Of a stretch of DNA of 64,000 bases, positions 55,585 through 63,512 are shown in pieces. The stretch is from the NCBI RefSeq assembly GCF_900000175.1, contig NZ_CWGJ01000001.1:62001-126000 (forward strand), in the 5' to 3' direction. Both the position numbers and the translations under genes were made by a program. Every line of letters begins with the position of its first letter. Within the stretch, counting starts at the first letter, position 1. The DNA is from Estrella lausannensis. Lineage in GTDB: Bacteria; Chlamydiota; Chlamydiia; Chlamydiales; Criblamydiaceae. The notes under the pieces are model-generated. The model did not search any database, was not told the origin of the DNA, and saw nothing but the letters and a program-made list of their open reading frames with translations.

Positions 55585-56667
55585 TTATTTTTTATCTGCC
55601 TTGATCGTTACTCCATAGGGGCTCCAGAAATTCAAGTGAATGCCGTCATCGACAACAGCATGGGTCCTTGTGGGAGCTTGAGTTTTCTTTTTATGACTGA
55701 GAGAAGAGGCTACTGAGGGATACATAGTTTCGTACAGCTTCTGCTCTACGTTTTCCCTATTATCTCCGAGCACTCGGTCCCTGAAATTATCATTTTCCTT
55801 CAGCGGCCTTAAGAACATGTGCATAGGTTCTCCGTCCTGCACCAACGTCAACTCAAGACACATCCTGTCTTGATTCTCAGCCACTTGCTTGGTGCTCATG
55901 TTCCCTTTACAGGTAACCATGCAAGGAAACAAGAACGTTGTTCGCCCTCCCTTATCTTCCTCTTCCTTCGGCTTGACGAAATAATGAAGCTTATCCAAAT
56001 TCTTCAGCATTCCTTGGGGAACGTCGTGCAACATGGCATCTTCCCACTTCTTTGGATTTGTAGTGTCATCCTTGAAATCTCGGATCATCTTTTGATAATC
56101 TAGGCGATTTACCGTGATCACTTCCGATTGAGCTTTCGTCACAAACTGCTGCAGAAGCTCTGCCGGTTCTTTCTGCCTTTGCAATGCAGGCTTTTCAACT
56201 GCCACCGTCTCCTGAGGCGCAAAAAAAGCGTCAACACCATGGGAGGTTCCCGTCAAAGTGTCCAGATAAACCGAGTTCGTCACGTTTTCGAGGGCGCGGC
56301 CCACCTGATCCGATGGAATATCGAAATCGCTGTCTTGCGAAATTTCTTCTGTCGGCTCATCAGCATAGTAGTTATTTGCCTGATAATAAGTTGGCACCGG
56401 CATATGAACAAGCTGGGGGTGACCATAGACGGGAACATTCTCCGGATAGAAAGAGCCATCTGCACCTTGAACCAGTTCTGTTCTGTAGCCAACGATCGGT
56501 GTTTGCCACACAGGAACCATCTGCGTCGGCATCGGCGGCATATAGCCGAATTGGGGTGCATAGTGCTGGAACATGTGGGTCATAGGATGGGTTGCTCCAG
56601 GCTGTTGCTGAGCATAGGGGGTATATTGTTGACTGGCGCCAGTCATTTCTGTTCTTTGCGGGATCAT
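55585..56667 (-). CDS. Proline-rich paralogue 2 (unknown function)
   Basis: This is a 360-residue protein from ATG 56667, which has an AAGGAG ribosome site about ten bases upstream; the frame extends to 56703. The Gln/Pro/Tyr/Met-rich N-terminus (about 1-90) includes TPIVGYRTELVQGADGS and VPVYGHP, matching paralogue 1. The acidic linker is followed by the conserved domain with AMLHDVPQGMLKNLDKLHY, TFLFPC, MCLELTL, HMFLRPLK and LYETMYPSV. Both end in lysine-rich tails after a Tyr-Gly. It has its own terminator, so the two copies are separately transcribed. Confidence 0.8.
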   Translation of the reverse strand: MIPQRTEMTGASQQYTPYAQQQPGATHPMTHMFQHYAPQFGYMPPMPTQMVPVWQTPIVGYRTELVQGADGSFYPENVPVYGHPQLVHMPVPTYYQANNYYADEPTEEISQDSDFDIPSDQVGRALENVTNSVYLDTLTGTSHGVDAFFAPQETVAVEKPALQRQKEPAELLQQFVTKAQSEVITVNRLDYQKMIRDFKDDTTNPKKWEDAMLHDVPQGMLKNLDKLHYFVKPKEEEDKGGRTTFLFPCMVTCKGNMSTKQVAENQDRMCLELTLVQDGEPMHMFLRPLKENDNFRDRVLGDNRENVEQKLYETMYPSVASSLSHKKKTQAPTRTHAVVDDGIHLNFWSPYGVTIKADKK

Positions 56668-56768
56668 ACTTTCTAAACTCCTTTTTAAAAGCTTAGAAAC
56701 CATCTTCGCAAAAGACTGTTAAGTTAGTGTTAAAGTAAAATTAATATTATATTAACAAACCAACATCC

Positions 56769-57803
56769 TTATTTAACATTTAACAATCTGAGAATGCGCC
56801 GATATCCGGAACTGAAGGGAAATTCTTTCAGATCAGGGAAGGACACCCACTGAAATCCTGCCGGCAGTTCAGGACCCTGGGCATAGACCTTCACAGGATT
56901 TAAAGTCACGCGAAACCGGGTGTAGGTATGCTCCACTTCGGGAAGAGCAAGCTGAAAACCGGCATCAATTCCAAATTTTTCTTTCAAAAGAGCGACTGCC
57001 ACTGCCCCCGAAATGGGTTCTGAAATCTCGATCGAAGGCAGGGCATAGAGATCTTGCATAATTCCTTTCTCGACCTCCCGCCGGATGAGCAATTTACCGC
57101 TTTGTTCGACGGCAAAAACAGCCCGGCGCAGAAAGACAGTTGCAGCCCTTTTTTTAATGAAAGGGATCTCTCCTTCTTCCCCATGAAGGTATGCAAGACA
57201 CCCTTTTTTAACGGGGCAGGCTATGCAAGAAGGCTTTTTCTTACAAACTGTCGCTCCCAGCTCGATCAAAGCCTCCGAGACAATATGGGAATTTTTTTTA
57301 GGCAAAATTTCTTCGACAGCCTTTAAAATAGCTCTTTTGGTGGAAGCGATTGAAATCTCTTCCCGGATTCGGAAGAAACGAGTGATCACGCGGATGACAT
57401 TGCCGTCAATTGCGGGGGAGCGCTGTGAAAAGGCAAACGATAAGATTGCCCCCGCAGTATACTCTCCGATGCCCGGAATAGAAAGAAGCTCTTCTTTGGT
57501 GGCCGGAATTTTGCCCCCGAACCGACTCACCACGTCCTTTGCTCCGCGATGCAAGTTGCGCGCCCTTGAGTAATACCCAAGGCCTTCCCAAGCTTTAACA
57601 ACTTCATCTTTTTCAGCTTCTGAAAGCGCCTCTATTGTAGGAAATTTTTCAATCCATCGATCGAAATAGGGGATCACGACCTGTGCCTGAGTCTGCTGAA
57701 GCATCACCTCGGAAATCCAGATCCGATAGGGGTCTTTAGTCTCCCGCCAAGGAAAAGCACGTTTATTGATCTCAAACCACGCAGCTAGCCGATCCACGTC
57801 CAT
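56769..57803 (-). CDS. mutY: Adenine DNA glycosylase MutY
   Basis: This base-excision enzyme removes adenine opposite 8-oxoguanine, 344 residues. It has the catalytic Glu in SEVMLQQTQ, the HhH element SIPGIGEYTAGAIL, and the catalytic Asp in PAIDGNVIRV. The [4Fe-4S] segment reads CKKKPSCIACPVKKGC, which is C-x5-C-x2-C-x5-C and one residue shorter than the usual C-x6-C. The C-terminal MutT-like domain (about 215-344) has FQWVSFPDLKEFPFSSGYRRIL. The spacer to 57983 is divergent. Confidence 0.95.
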   Translation of the reverse strand: MDVDRLAAWFEINKRAFPWRETKDPYRIWISEVMLQQTQAQVVIPYFDRWIEKFPTIEALSEAEKDEVVKAWEGLGYYSRARNLHRGAKDVVSRFGGKIPATKEELLSIPGIGEYTAGAILSFAFSQRSPAIDGNVIRVITRFFRIREEISIASTKRAILKAVEEILPKKNSHIVSEALIELGATVCKKKPSCIACPVKKGCLAYLHGEEGEIPFIKKRAATVFLRRAVFAVEQSGKLLIRREVEKGIMQDLYALPSIEISEPISGAVAVALLKEKFGIDAGFQLALPEVEHTYTRFRVTLNPVKVYAQGPELPAGFQWVSFPDLKEFPFSSGYRRILRLLNVK

Positions 57804-57852
57804 TCAAACAACCTAAAATCTTTCACAAAATAGGCGATTATAAACCAACCGG

Positions 57853-57892
57853 AAAACAAATCATACGATTTCAGTTTGTAGACAGCCTCGTA
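57853..57892. repeat. MITE-end fragment upstream of mutY
   Basis: AAACAAATCATACGATTTCA followed by GTTTGTAGACAGCCTC matches the right terminal repeat of the element at 61079-61235. No partner end is adjacent. Confidence 0.55.
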
Positions 57893-57982
57893 GAGAAAGC
57901 TAAAATTTTGAGACAGACCAAGGATATAACGGGAGGGTTGGCACGAAATATGCTCCAAGGAGGCAGAAAATTGGAGAAAAAT

Positions 57983-58399
57983 ATGGATTCCCTGCCTGTC
58001 ACCCAAGAAAAGCTCTACCTAGAATTGACCCTTCTGGCCAAGGACATGGAAAATTACTACCACATCTTGCTTAAAGAAAACGATTTAATTCATCAGAAGG
58101 AAAATGGATGTCTGGTCGAACTTAAAAACACCATGGCTTTGACCGAAGAAGCCTTGAACGAACGGCTGGAAAAAGCTCTTTACGCAGCAGCTCTTTATCT
58201 TGCGTTGAAAATCAAAGAACGGTCCAGCAGCAGTAAAGAAACTTTGGAGCTCGACGCCCTTTGGAAGATTTTAGACCACCCTCTGCTTGACGAACCCTTT
58301 GTCAAAAAGCAACTCAGCGATCTTAATCTCTTGAAAGAACGTTTGGCTCTCCTCACCACCTGGAATCGGGAAATCAAAGAGAAGGGACCCTGCCCCTGA
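57983..58399 (+). CDS. Small helical hypothetical protein
   Basis: This 138-residue protein is entirely helical and hydrophilic apart from one aliphatic patch (YAAALYLALKI, about 67-77). The frame is open from 57908, but ATG 57983 has a good ribosome site (TTGGAGAAAAATATG). The helical pattern with regularly spaced leucines resembles small secretion chaperones of the FlgN type, but there is no specific motif to support that. It converges on the glycosyltransferase gene with a 75-bp gap. Confidence 0.65.
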   Translation: MDSLPVTQEKLYLELTLLAKDMENYYHILLKENDLIHQKENGCLVELKNTMALTEEALNERLEKALYAAALYLALKIKERSSSSKETLELDALWKILDHPLLDEPFVKKQLSDLNLLKERLALLTTWNREIKEKGPCP

Positions 58400-58474
58400 A
58401 ATGCACATTCCTCACCCTACGCAATGGGGGCTGTCTCTAAACAGTTCAGAAAGCAAAAGGCGGTGGCAAGCCGC

Positions 58475-59665
58475 TCACCCCTTCGACGATTTCTGGGCAT
58501 TTAAGATAGGGGTGAGCTCTTCAATAAGCTGCCGTGCGCGGGAATCCCAGGTGTGATGCTTAAGCACTTTCGCCCTTCCGGCCTTCGTAATCGCATCCCT
58601 TAAAGAGTCATTCGACAAATATTCATTGATTTGGTCGTTAATTTTGTCCATCTCGGGATAACTGAACATGGCGATCTCTTTACCATTCTCAAAGTTCTCC
58701 TTAAAGAAGAGGTTCTCGTCCGTCAGGGGGAGGGCGCCGAGCGCCAGACTGACTAGTACTCTCTCATGGGAACCATTGCGGATCCACGGACAGATGTTGA
58801 GCACGATCTTGCTCTGTTTGATGATTTCCATGGCCTGCCCGTACGGAACCGGTTCATGGAAAATGATGTTGGGCATGTCCTTTCCAATGAAATGCTTCCA
58901 ACTCTTTCCTTCCACCCCGGCTCCGAAAACATGAACTTCCGCATCTTTGACCGAGCGGAGAAGCTGAATGCGGCTAATCCCTTTCAGGTACATTTCCAGA
59001 TCATCGAAAACAGTAGGAAAGTCAACCTGCCTCGGATCGATCGCGCCCTTCAGCTCTATCTGCCGGTCGAGGGAATAGACAAAAGCCTGCACATACCAGG
59101 TTGAATTATCCGCCATCGTTGCCTCGATCGCCTCATTCATCGCTTCAAGGATGATAGGAGGGTACTTCTCCTTCCACTCATTGCGCATCTCCTCATAATC
59201 GATCAAGGAGTTCAGCATCACGACGTCGTAGGTCTTCAGCGGTTCCGGATCAGGGGAGAGCTCCCTTTCCACTCCATGCGGGACAAAGAGCACATTTTTG
59301 CTTTTGACTCCTTTAAAGAAGTCGCATGTGTAGCGGTCGGTGCAGGAAATGATGGTATTGGGGCTTTGGATAAGGGGAAAAAACTGATTTTGCGAATCGA
59401 CCAAAAAGGCGACATGGGGAATGCCAATCAGATCGCAGAAAAAACGGCCCTCATCATCGGGTAGAAGTCCGTTGAAGGAAAGGGTGCAGTCGGGTTTGTT
59501 GCTGAGCAATCTGTCTAAAAAAGGCTTCGGATTATTCCATTCGGCCTCCAGAATCGTCGATTCAACACCCTGTCTCGTGAAAGCCTCTGCCAATTTTTCC
59601 GTAAAATGGTGTAAAACGCCGTATTGGCTGCGCGGCGGCATGAAGAGATCGATTTTTCCAACCAT
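58475..59665 (-). CDS. CgeB-like glycosyltransferase
   Basis: This is a GT-B-type glycosyltransferase of 396 residues, similar in layout to the CgeB/DUF3880 group. The N-terminal Rossmann half starts KIDLFMPPRSQYGVLHHF and contains a GLLPDDEGRFFCDLIGIPHVAF segment. The C-terminal half has VPYGQAMEIIKQSKIVLNI and the donor-binding NGSHERVLVSLALGALPLTDE. A closing helix (HTWDSRARQLIEEL) is typical. Substrates are unknown; lipopolysaccharide or protein glycosylation are options. It stands alone on the reverse strand. Confidence 0.85.
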   Translation of the reverse strand: MVGKIDLFMPPRSQYGVLHHFTEKLAEAFTRQGVESTILEAEWNNPKPFLDRLLSNKPDCTLSFNGLLPDDEGRFFCDLIGIPHVAFLVDSQNQFFPLIQSPNTIISCTDRYTCDFFKGVKSKNVLFVPHGVERELSPDPEPLKTYDVVMLNSLIDYEEMRNEWKEKYPPIILEAMNEAIEATMADNSTWYVQAFVYSLDRQIELKGAIDPRQVDFPTVFDDLEMYLKGISRIQLLRSVKDAEVHVFGAGVEGKSWKHFIGKDMPNIIFHEPVPYGQAMEIIKQSKIVLNICPWIRNGSHERVLVSLALGALPLTDENLFFKENFENGKEIAMFSYPEMDKINDQINEYLSNDSLRDAITKAGRAKVLKHHTWDSRARQLIEELTPILNAQKSSKG

Positions 59666-59829
59666 ACAAAAGACCCGCTCTGTGATTCAGTATTATCGAC
59701 TCCCGTTTTACCCTCAGCCCGCTTCCCTATCTTCCGGAGTGGTAGATCGGCTGCAGAACTGAATGCGGCTTAAACAGGAACCTTGGATAACCCGAGTCTG
59801 CTGAAGAAAAATTTAAAAGCCAAACATTT

Positions 59830-60285
59830 TTACTGCATGGAAATCCAGTTTCTTTTTCCTCTGATTTTCTGCGCCTTTTGGGAACGCTTCTCGTGTTTCT
59901 TCTCTTGTTTCCTCAGAAAAACCTGTTCTTGGCCGGGGCCTAAAATATCGTTCACCTGATCGATCATTTCATGGGCTTTGGCCACAATCTCTTGCTGCCT
60001 GCGAAGAGGCCAGTTAGACAAGTCTTTAAGCAGATCTTGCAACCCTTGGGGCAATACAGTTCCCTGGCTCACGATTTCCGCCAGACGTGACTCGATCTCA
60101 GCCTGCTTGGCGCGAATGGTTTCGATCATGCTGCCCACTTCGGCATCGCTGACCGGAGGGGTGGCTACCGGCTCCTCTTCTTTTTTGCCGGAAGGCTCCA
60201 GCGACAAAAAGGCGTTCGGCTCCTTTGCTGGTTTCTCCTTTTTCTTAGATGCTCCTCCAAAGAGGCTCATCGGATCCTCAGGCAT
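59830..60285 (-). CDS. Small charged coiled-coil protein (CT635-like position)
   Basis: This is a 151-residue hydrophilic protein. A Lys/Glu/Pro-rich N-terminus (1-45) is followed by helices rich in Glu, Gln and Arg (about 46-115) and a very basic C-terminus (KKHEKRSQKAQKIRGKR). ATG 60285 has a ribosome site (GGAAGGGTAGTTTTATG); ATG 60270 is an alternative. In C. trachomatis an uncharacterised ORF, CT635, sits between nqrA and greA, and this gene occupies the equivalent place. Function is unknown. Confidence 0.78.
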   Translation of the reverse strand: MPEDPMSLFGGASKKKEKPAKEPNAFLSLEPSGKKEEEPVATPPVSDAEVGSMIETIRAKQAEIESRLAEIVSQGTVLPQGLQDLLKDLSNWPLRRQQEIVAKAHEMIDQVNDILGPGQEQVFLRKQEKKHEKRSQKAQKIRGKRNWISMQ

Positions 60286-60501
60286 AAAACTACCCTTCCA
60301 TCCCCATGGCTAAAAACGACTTAATGAACAAGACTGTTCTACTACTATTTTAATAAAATTTTTATAATAATTCAACAACACCTATTTATCTGAAATACAA
60401 CTATTTACACACAATCCCGCTCCTTGAAAATTTTCTGAGCTGGCCGCGTGCCGCAAAGGATTCAATTCCCTATTTTTTTCAAGGAGATGAGGCGCATCTA
60501 A

Positions 60502-60675
60502 ATGAACCAATTCAGGCATTTCCTTTTAGAGAAAGTTTCAACTAATCTTTATCGTAAAAGAATTGAAATAAAAAGCAGGAAGAGTCTATATTTTTACCGG
60601 AACCCAATTGGGCAAATCGGATGCAACAGCTTCAGGGATATTTTAAGGATAATTTTCGACACAACGCGGCCCTAG
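60502..60675 (+). CDS. Possible 57-residue basic microprotein
   Basis: This is a short forward ORF with AAGGAG at 60481-60486 and GAGG at 60488-60491 before the ATG. The product is basic (KVSTNLYRKRIEIKSRKS) with no recognisable motif. It ends in TAG inside a CTAG shared with the convergent ORF at 60672-60806. The evidence is only a plausible ribosome site and open frame. Confidence 0.25.
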   Translation: MNQFRHFLLEKVSTNLYRKRIEIKSRKSLYFYRNPIGQIGCNSFRDILRIIFDTTRP

Positions 60676-60806
60676 CGCACCCCTTTGCCCGAAACCAACG
60701 CATCCGTACAGCTCCTTCCCCCCAGCGTCACAGCCTTTCTCACTACCACACCAAAACACCGCATTATTTCCTCTTTGAACACAAAGGTCAGCTTGACACT
60801 TTTCAT
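60672..60806 (-). CDS. Possible 44-residue microprotein behind a structured leader
   Basis: This is a short reverse ORF starting at ATG 60806 with AGGAG ten bases upstream. The product (MKSVKLTFVFKEEIMRCFGV and on) is basic with a hydrophobic middle. The ribosome site directly follows the 3' arm of the long hairpin at 60822-60886. I have no family for it. Confidence 0.35.
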   Translation of the reverse strand: MKSVKLTFVFKEEIMRCFGVVVRKAVTLGGRSCTDALVSGKGVR

Positions 60807-60821
60807 TTGTATTGATCTCCT

Positions 60822-60886
60822 CATTCCCGGTCTTTTCGGAGGCAATCCCTTACAAAGCGGAATTGCCTCCGAAAAAGCCGGGAATG
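60822..60886. promoter_or_regulatory. Long hairpin, possible 5'-leader structure
   Basis: CATTCCCGG (60822-60830) pairs with CCGGGAATG (60878-60886). After three imperfect positions TTTCGGAGGCAAT pairs with ATTGCCTCCGAAA, leaving a loop of about 15 nt. The stem is about 25 bp. Reading on the reverse strand it ends at the AGGAG before the 44-codon ORF. It could be a riboregulator, or the remnant of an inverted-repeat element. Confidence 0.5.
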
Positions 60887-60948
60887 AAAGAGGCAGATAA
60901 AAAAAGAAAATATACGACACGCATATTTCTTATGCCTTGCCCGGAAGC

Positions 60949-60990
60949 GTCCAGTTTACAAATCACGTGATTTGAGTTTGGAGACAGGCT
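60949..60990. repeat. MITE-family palindrome, variant
   Basis: GTCCAGTTTACAAATCACGT and GATTTGAGTTTGGAGACAGG form an imperfect palindrome around CACGTG. It is related to the copies at 10185 and 20097. Confidence 0.55.
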
Positions 60991-61078
60991 ATGAACGATA
61001 TTCAAAAATCAAGGCCGCTTAAATAGAAACGGAGAGGCGTAGCGAGTTTCGGAGATTATACCGAAAGTATCTCTACTA

Positions 61079-61235
61079 GCTTGTACTAAAACTCAAATCA
61101 GTATGCTTTGATGCTGAATTGGCCTATATACCGAAATATTTTCAGCATATGGATCCGATATTCTGAAAATTTTTCCGGAGTTTGCAGGACAATTCGGCAG
61201 GCAAATCATGCGATTTCAGTTTTAGTACAGGCTCT
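61079..61235. mobile_element. Full-length MITE-like element with 40-bp terminal inverted repeats
   Basis: The left end TGTACTAAAACTCAAATCAG (61082 on) continues through TATGCTTTGATGCTGAATTG. The right end (about 61191-61230), read in reverse, is TGTACTAAAACTGAAATCGC then ATGATTTGCCTGCCGAATTG. The two match at most of 40 positions. The interior contains a smaller hairpin (ATTTTCAG/CTGAAAAT, about 61138-61170) that begins with TATACCGAAA, the end of the other repeat family. There is no coding capacity, so any mobility would need a transposase elsewhere. Confidence 0.7.
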
Positions 61236-61326
61236 AAGAGACTGTTTACGGATTTAGTAGTTCTAGGATGCGTTAAGGCAATTTGAATGGGATGGATTCC
61301 CGATATAGCTATAAAGGTAGTTGAAG

Positions 61327-63504
61327 ATGAGTTATCAGAAAGAATTCGAGCAGCAGATCGCAAAAAAAGACTTCAATAAGATATTGACCCTCTGGGAAGA
61401 ATATTGCACCAACGAATCGGTGGAAACTGAAGAATTCTTAAATATCTTAGTCTCCCTTGAAAAAAGCGAATTAGCCGCCCGCTTCGGGAAGTTCGTGGAA
61501 ATGGGACTTCCGCTCTGGCAAACCATCAAAAACGAGGAAGAATCTTACGCTGTATTGAGAAAGCTGATCGACCTCGAGACCACAAACAGCGCGATACTCT
61601 CCGACTCCGCCATGAAGGCCCTCGAGAAAAAATATGCCAAAGATCCTCTTTTCCAAGAAAGGATCAGGCTGGTCGGCCTGCGTTCTAGACAAAACTTCCA
61701 AGGATCACTCTCCAACTACGATCTGCTTGCCCATATGGCTCCGGGAAAATGCGTTTTCCATACGGGCGGATGGGGCACGGGCGAGATCATTGAAGTTTCC
61801 CCGCTCAGGGAACAGCTCTCGGTGGAATTCGAAAATGTCAGCGGCCGAAAGCATATCACCTTCGAAAACGGGTTTAAGACGCTGAAGCCTCTTGCAGATG
61901 ACCACTTCCTTTCCAGACGCTTCATCGACGCTAACAAGTTTGAGGATGAAGCTAAAAAGGATCCGGTCAAGGTTATCAAAATTCTTCTCAGGGATTTAGG
62001 GCCTAAAACAGCTTCTGAAATCAAAGATGAGCTCTCCGAGCTTGTCATCCCTGAAAACGAGTGGTCCAAATGGTGGCAGGGAGCGAGAGCTAAGCTGAAA
62101 AAAGATACGATGATCGAATCCCCATCCAGCATCAAAAACCCCTTCATTTTAAGAACCAAAGAAGTTTCCCATGAGGAGCGTCTCCACCAAGACATCCATA
62201 GCCACCAGGAGATCCAGAAGATCATCCAGACCTCCTATAATTATGTGAGGGACTTTCCCAACATGATGAAAAAGGATGACGTTAGAAACTCGCTTGTAGA
62301 AAAGCTGGAAGCGCTCTATTCGGAAAAAGGACTTACCAAGTCAGAAGAGCTGCAAATCGCAATCCTCCTCGAAGAAATCCCGGGATCGAACCCCAAAAGG
62401 GGAAAAAAGGACGTGAAGAGCTTCGTACGGGACGAGGCCGCCATCGCCACCCTCATCGAAGAAATAGAGATTCTTGCATTTAAAAAAAGAGCATTGACAG
62501 CGATACGTGAAGTCAGAAGCGACTGGGTAGAACTCTTTTTGAATTTCTTCTTCACCATTCAACAGGCGCAGCTACGCGACTACATCTTAAGGGAGCTATC
62601 CTCAGGAGAGCCGAGAGAGCATTTCCAGAAAAAGATCCAGCAGCTGATCGACAACCCCTCCCAAAACCCTGAAGCTTATGTCTGGTACTTTCAGAAAATC
62701 ATGGCCGAAGAAGAGGGTGAGCTTTTATTCCAAAGCAAGGAAGGCCGCCTGCAGCTTCTGGAAGCGTTCCTGATCTTGCTGCACAGAATCGAATCCATGT
62801 CTGAGTGGAAAGATTTGGTGAAGAAGATGCTGATCATCATCTCCGGCAAACGCTACGCCACCATCCGAGCCATCTTAGAAGGCGCCTCCCTGGAGTACGT
62901 CAAAGAATTCCTTCTCCTGGCCTCCAAATGCCACTCCTTCACAGATCACGACATGAAGATCCTGAAGTCTCTGGCCCAGGTTGTCCATCCAATCCTGTCG
63001 CCCCACAAGAAAAAGAAAGACAGGGTTCTTCTTGACGGAAGGATTATCTGGACAACCGAAGAAGGATTCAAAAAAACAAGAGACCGGCTGGAGCACATCG
63101 GCACAGTGGAAGTTGTCGAAAACGCCAGGGAAGTGGAAGCAGCAAGAGCTCTCGGCGATTTAAGGGAAAACTCTGAGTATAAGTTCGCCGTCGAGCGCCG
63201 TAAGCACCTCCAGAGCGAGCTGAAAAGGCTGGGCGAGCAGCTGAACCGGGCCAGGGTGATCACTCCGGCGGATGTCGAGATCGACGAGATCGGCATCGGC
63301 AACAGAGTCGAGATCGAAAATCCACGAGGGGAACGCTCTTCCTTTACCATCTTGGGCCCTTGGGATGCCGACGCGGAAAACAACATCATCTCCTTCCAGT
63401 CCAAACTGGCCGAGGCAATGTGTGGCAAGAAAGCCGGCGAACCATTTGTCTTCAAGGATGAGGAGTGGGTCGTGATTTCCATAGAAAGCTATCTGGAGAG
63501 GTAA
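61327..63504 (+). CDS. greA: Transcript cleavage factor GreA with chlamydial N-terminal extension
   Basis: This factor rescues backtracked RNA polymerase by stimulating RNA cleavage. ATG 61327 (MSYQKEFEQQ) gives 725 residues; an in-frame TTG lies two codons earlier. The last 160 residues are a complete GreA: the coiled coil with the acidic tip GDLRENSEY, followed by the FKBP-like globular domain (IGIGNRVEI, LAEAMCGKKAGEPFVF). The first 560 residues are a helical domain found fused to GreA in chlamydiae; its role is not known. rdgB follows after 8 bp. The position beyond the CT635-like gene agrees with chlamydial gene order. Confidence 0.95.
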   Translation: MSYQKEFEQQIAKKDFNKILTLWEEYCTNESVETEEFLNILVSLEKSELAARFGKFVEMGLPLWQTIKNEEESYAVLRKLIDLETTNSAILSDSAMKALEKKYAKDPLFQERIRLVGLRSRQNFQGSLSNYDLLAHMAPGKCVFHTGGWGTGEIIEVSPLREQLSVEFENVSGRKHITFENGFKTLKPLADDHFLSRRFIDANKFEDEAKKDPVKVIKILLRDLGPKTASEIKDELSELVIPENEWSKWWQGARAKLKKDTMIESPSSIKNPFILRTKEVSHEERLHQDIHSHQEIQKIIQTSYNYVRDFPNMMKKDDVRNSLVEKLEALYSEKGLTKSEELQIAILLEEIPGSNPKRGKKDVKSFVRDEAAIATLIEEIEILAFKKRALTAIREVRSDWVELFLNFFFTIQQAQLRDYILRELSSGEPREHFQKKIQQLIDNPSQNPEAYVWYFQKIMAEEEGELLFQSKEGRLQLLEAFLILLHRIESMSEWKDLVKKMLIIISGKRYATIRAILEGASLEYVKEFLLLASKCHSFTDHDMKILKSLAQVVHPILSPHKKKKDRVLLDGRIIWTTEEGFKKTRDRLEHIGTVEVVENAREVEAARALGDLRENSEYKFAVERRKHLQSELKRLGEQLNRARVITPADVEIDEIGIGNRVEIENPRGERSSFTILGPWDADAENNIISFQSKLAEAMCGKKAGEPFVFKDEEWVVISIESYLER

Positions 63505-63512
63505 ACCACCAG

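Larger units (their letters stand above)
60286..61326. other. 1-kb gap with repeats, a long hairpin and two possible microgenes
   Basis: This is the longest stretch without a confident gene. It is AT-rich at 60310-60420 and has an inverted repeat TCCTTGAAAA/TTTTCAAGGA (60421-60485). Two very short ORFs converge at 60672-60675. A 65-nt hairpin lies at 60822-60886. Repeat elements fill 60949-61235. Confidence 0.6.

Noticed and set aside
61142-61363. 73-codon reverse ORF upstream of greA
   Set aside because: It reads through the MITE-like element and the greA start region and has no ribosome site.
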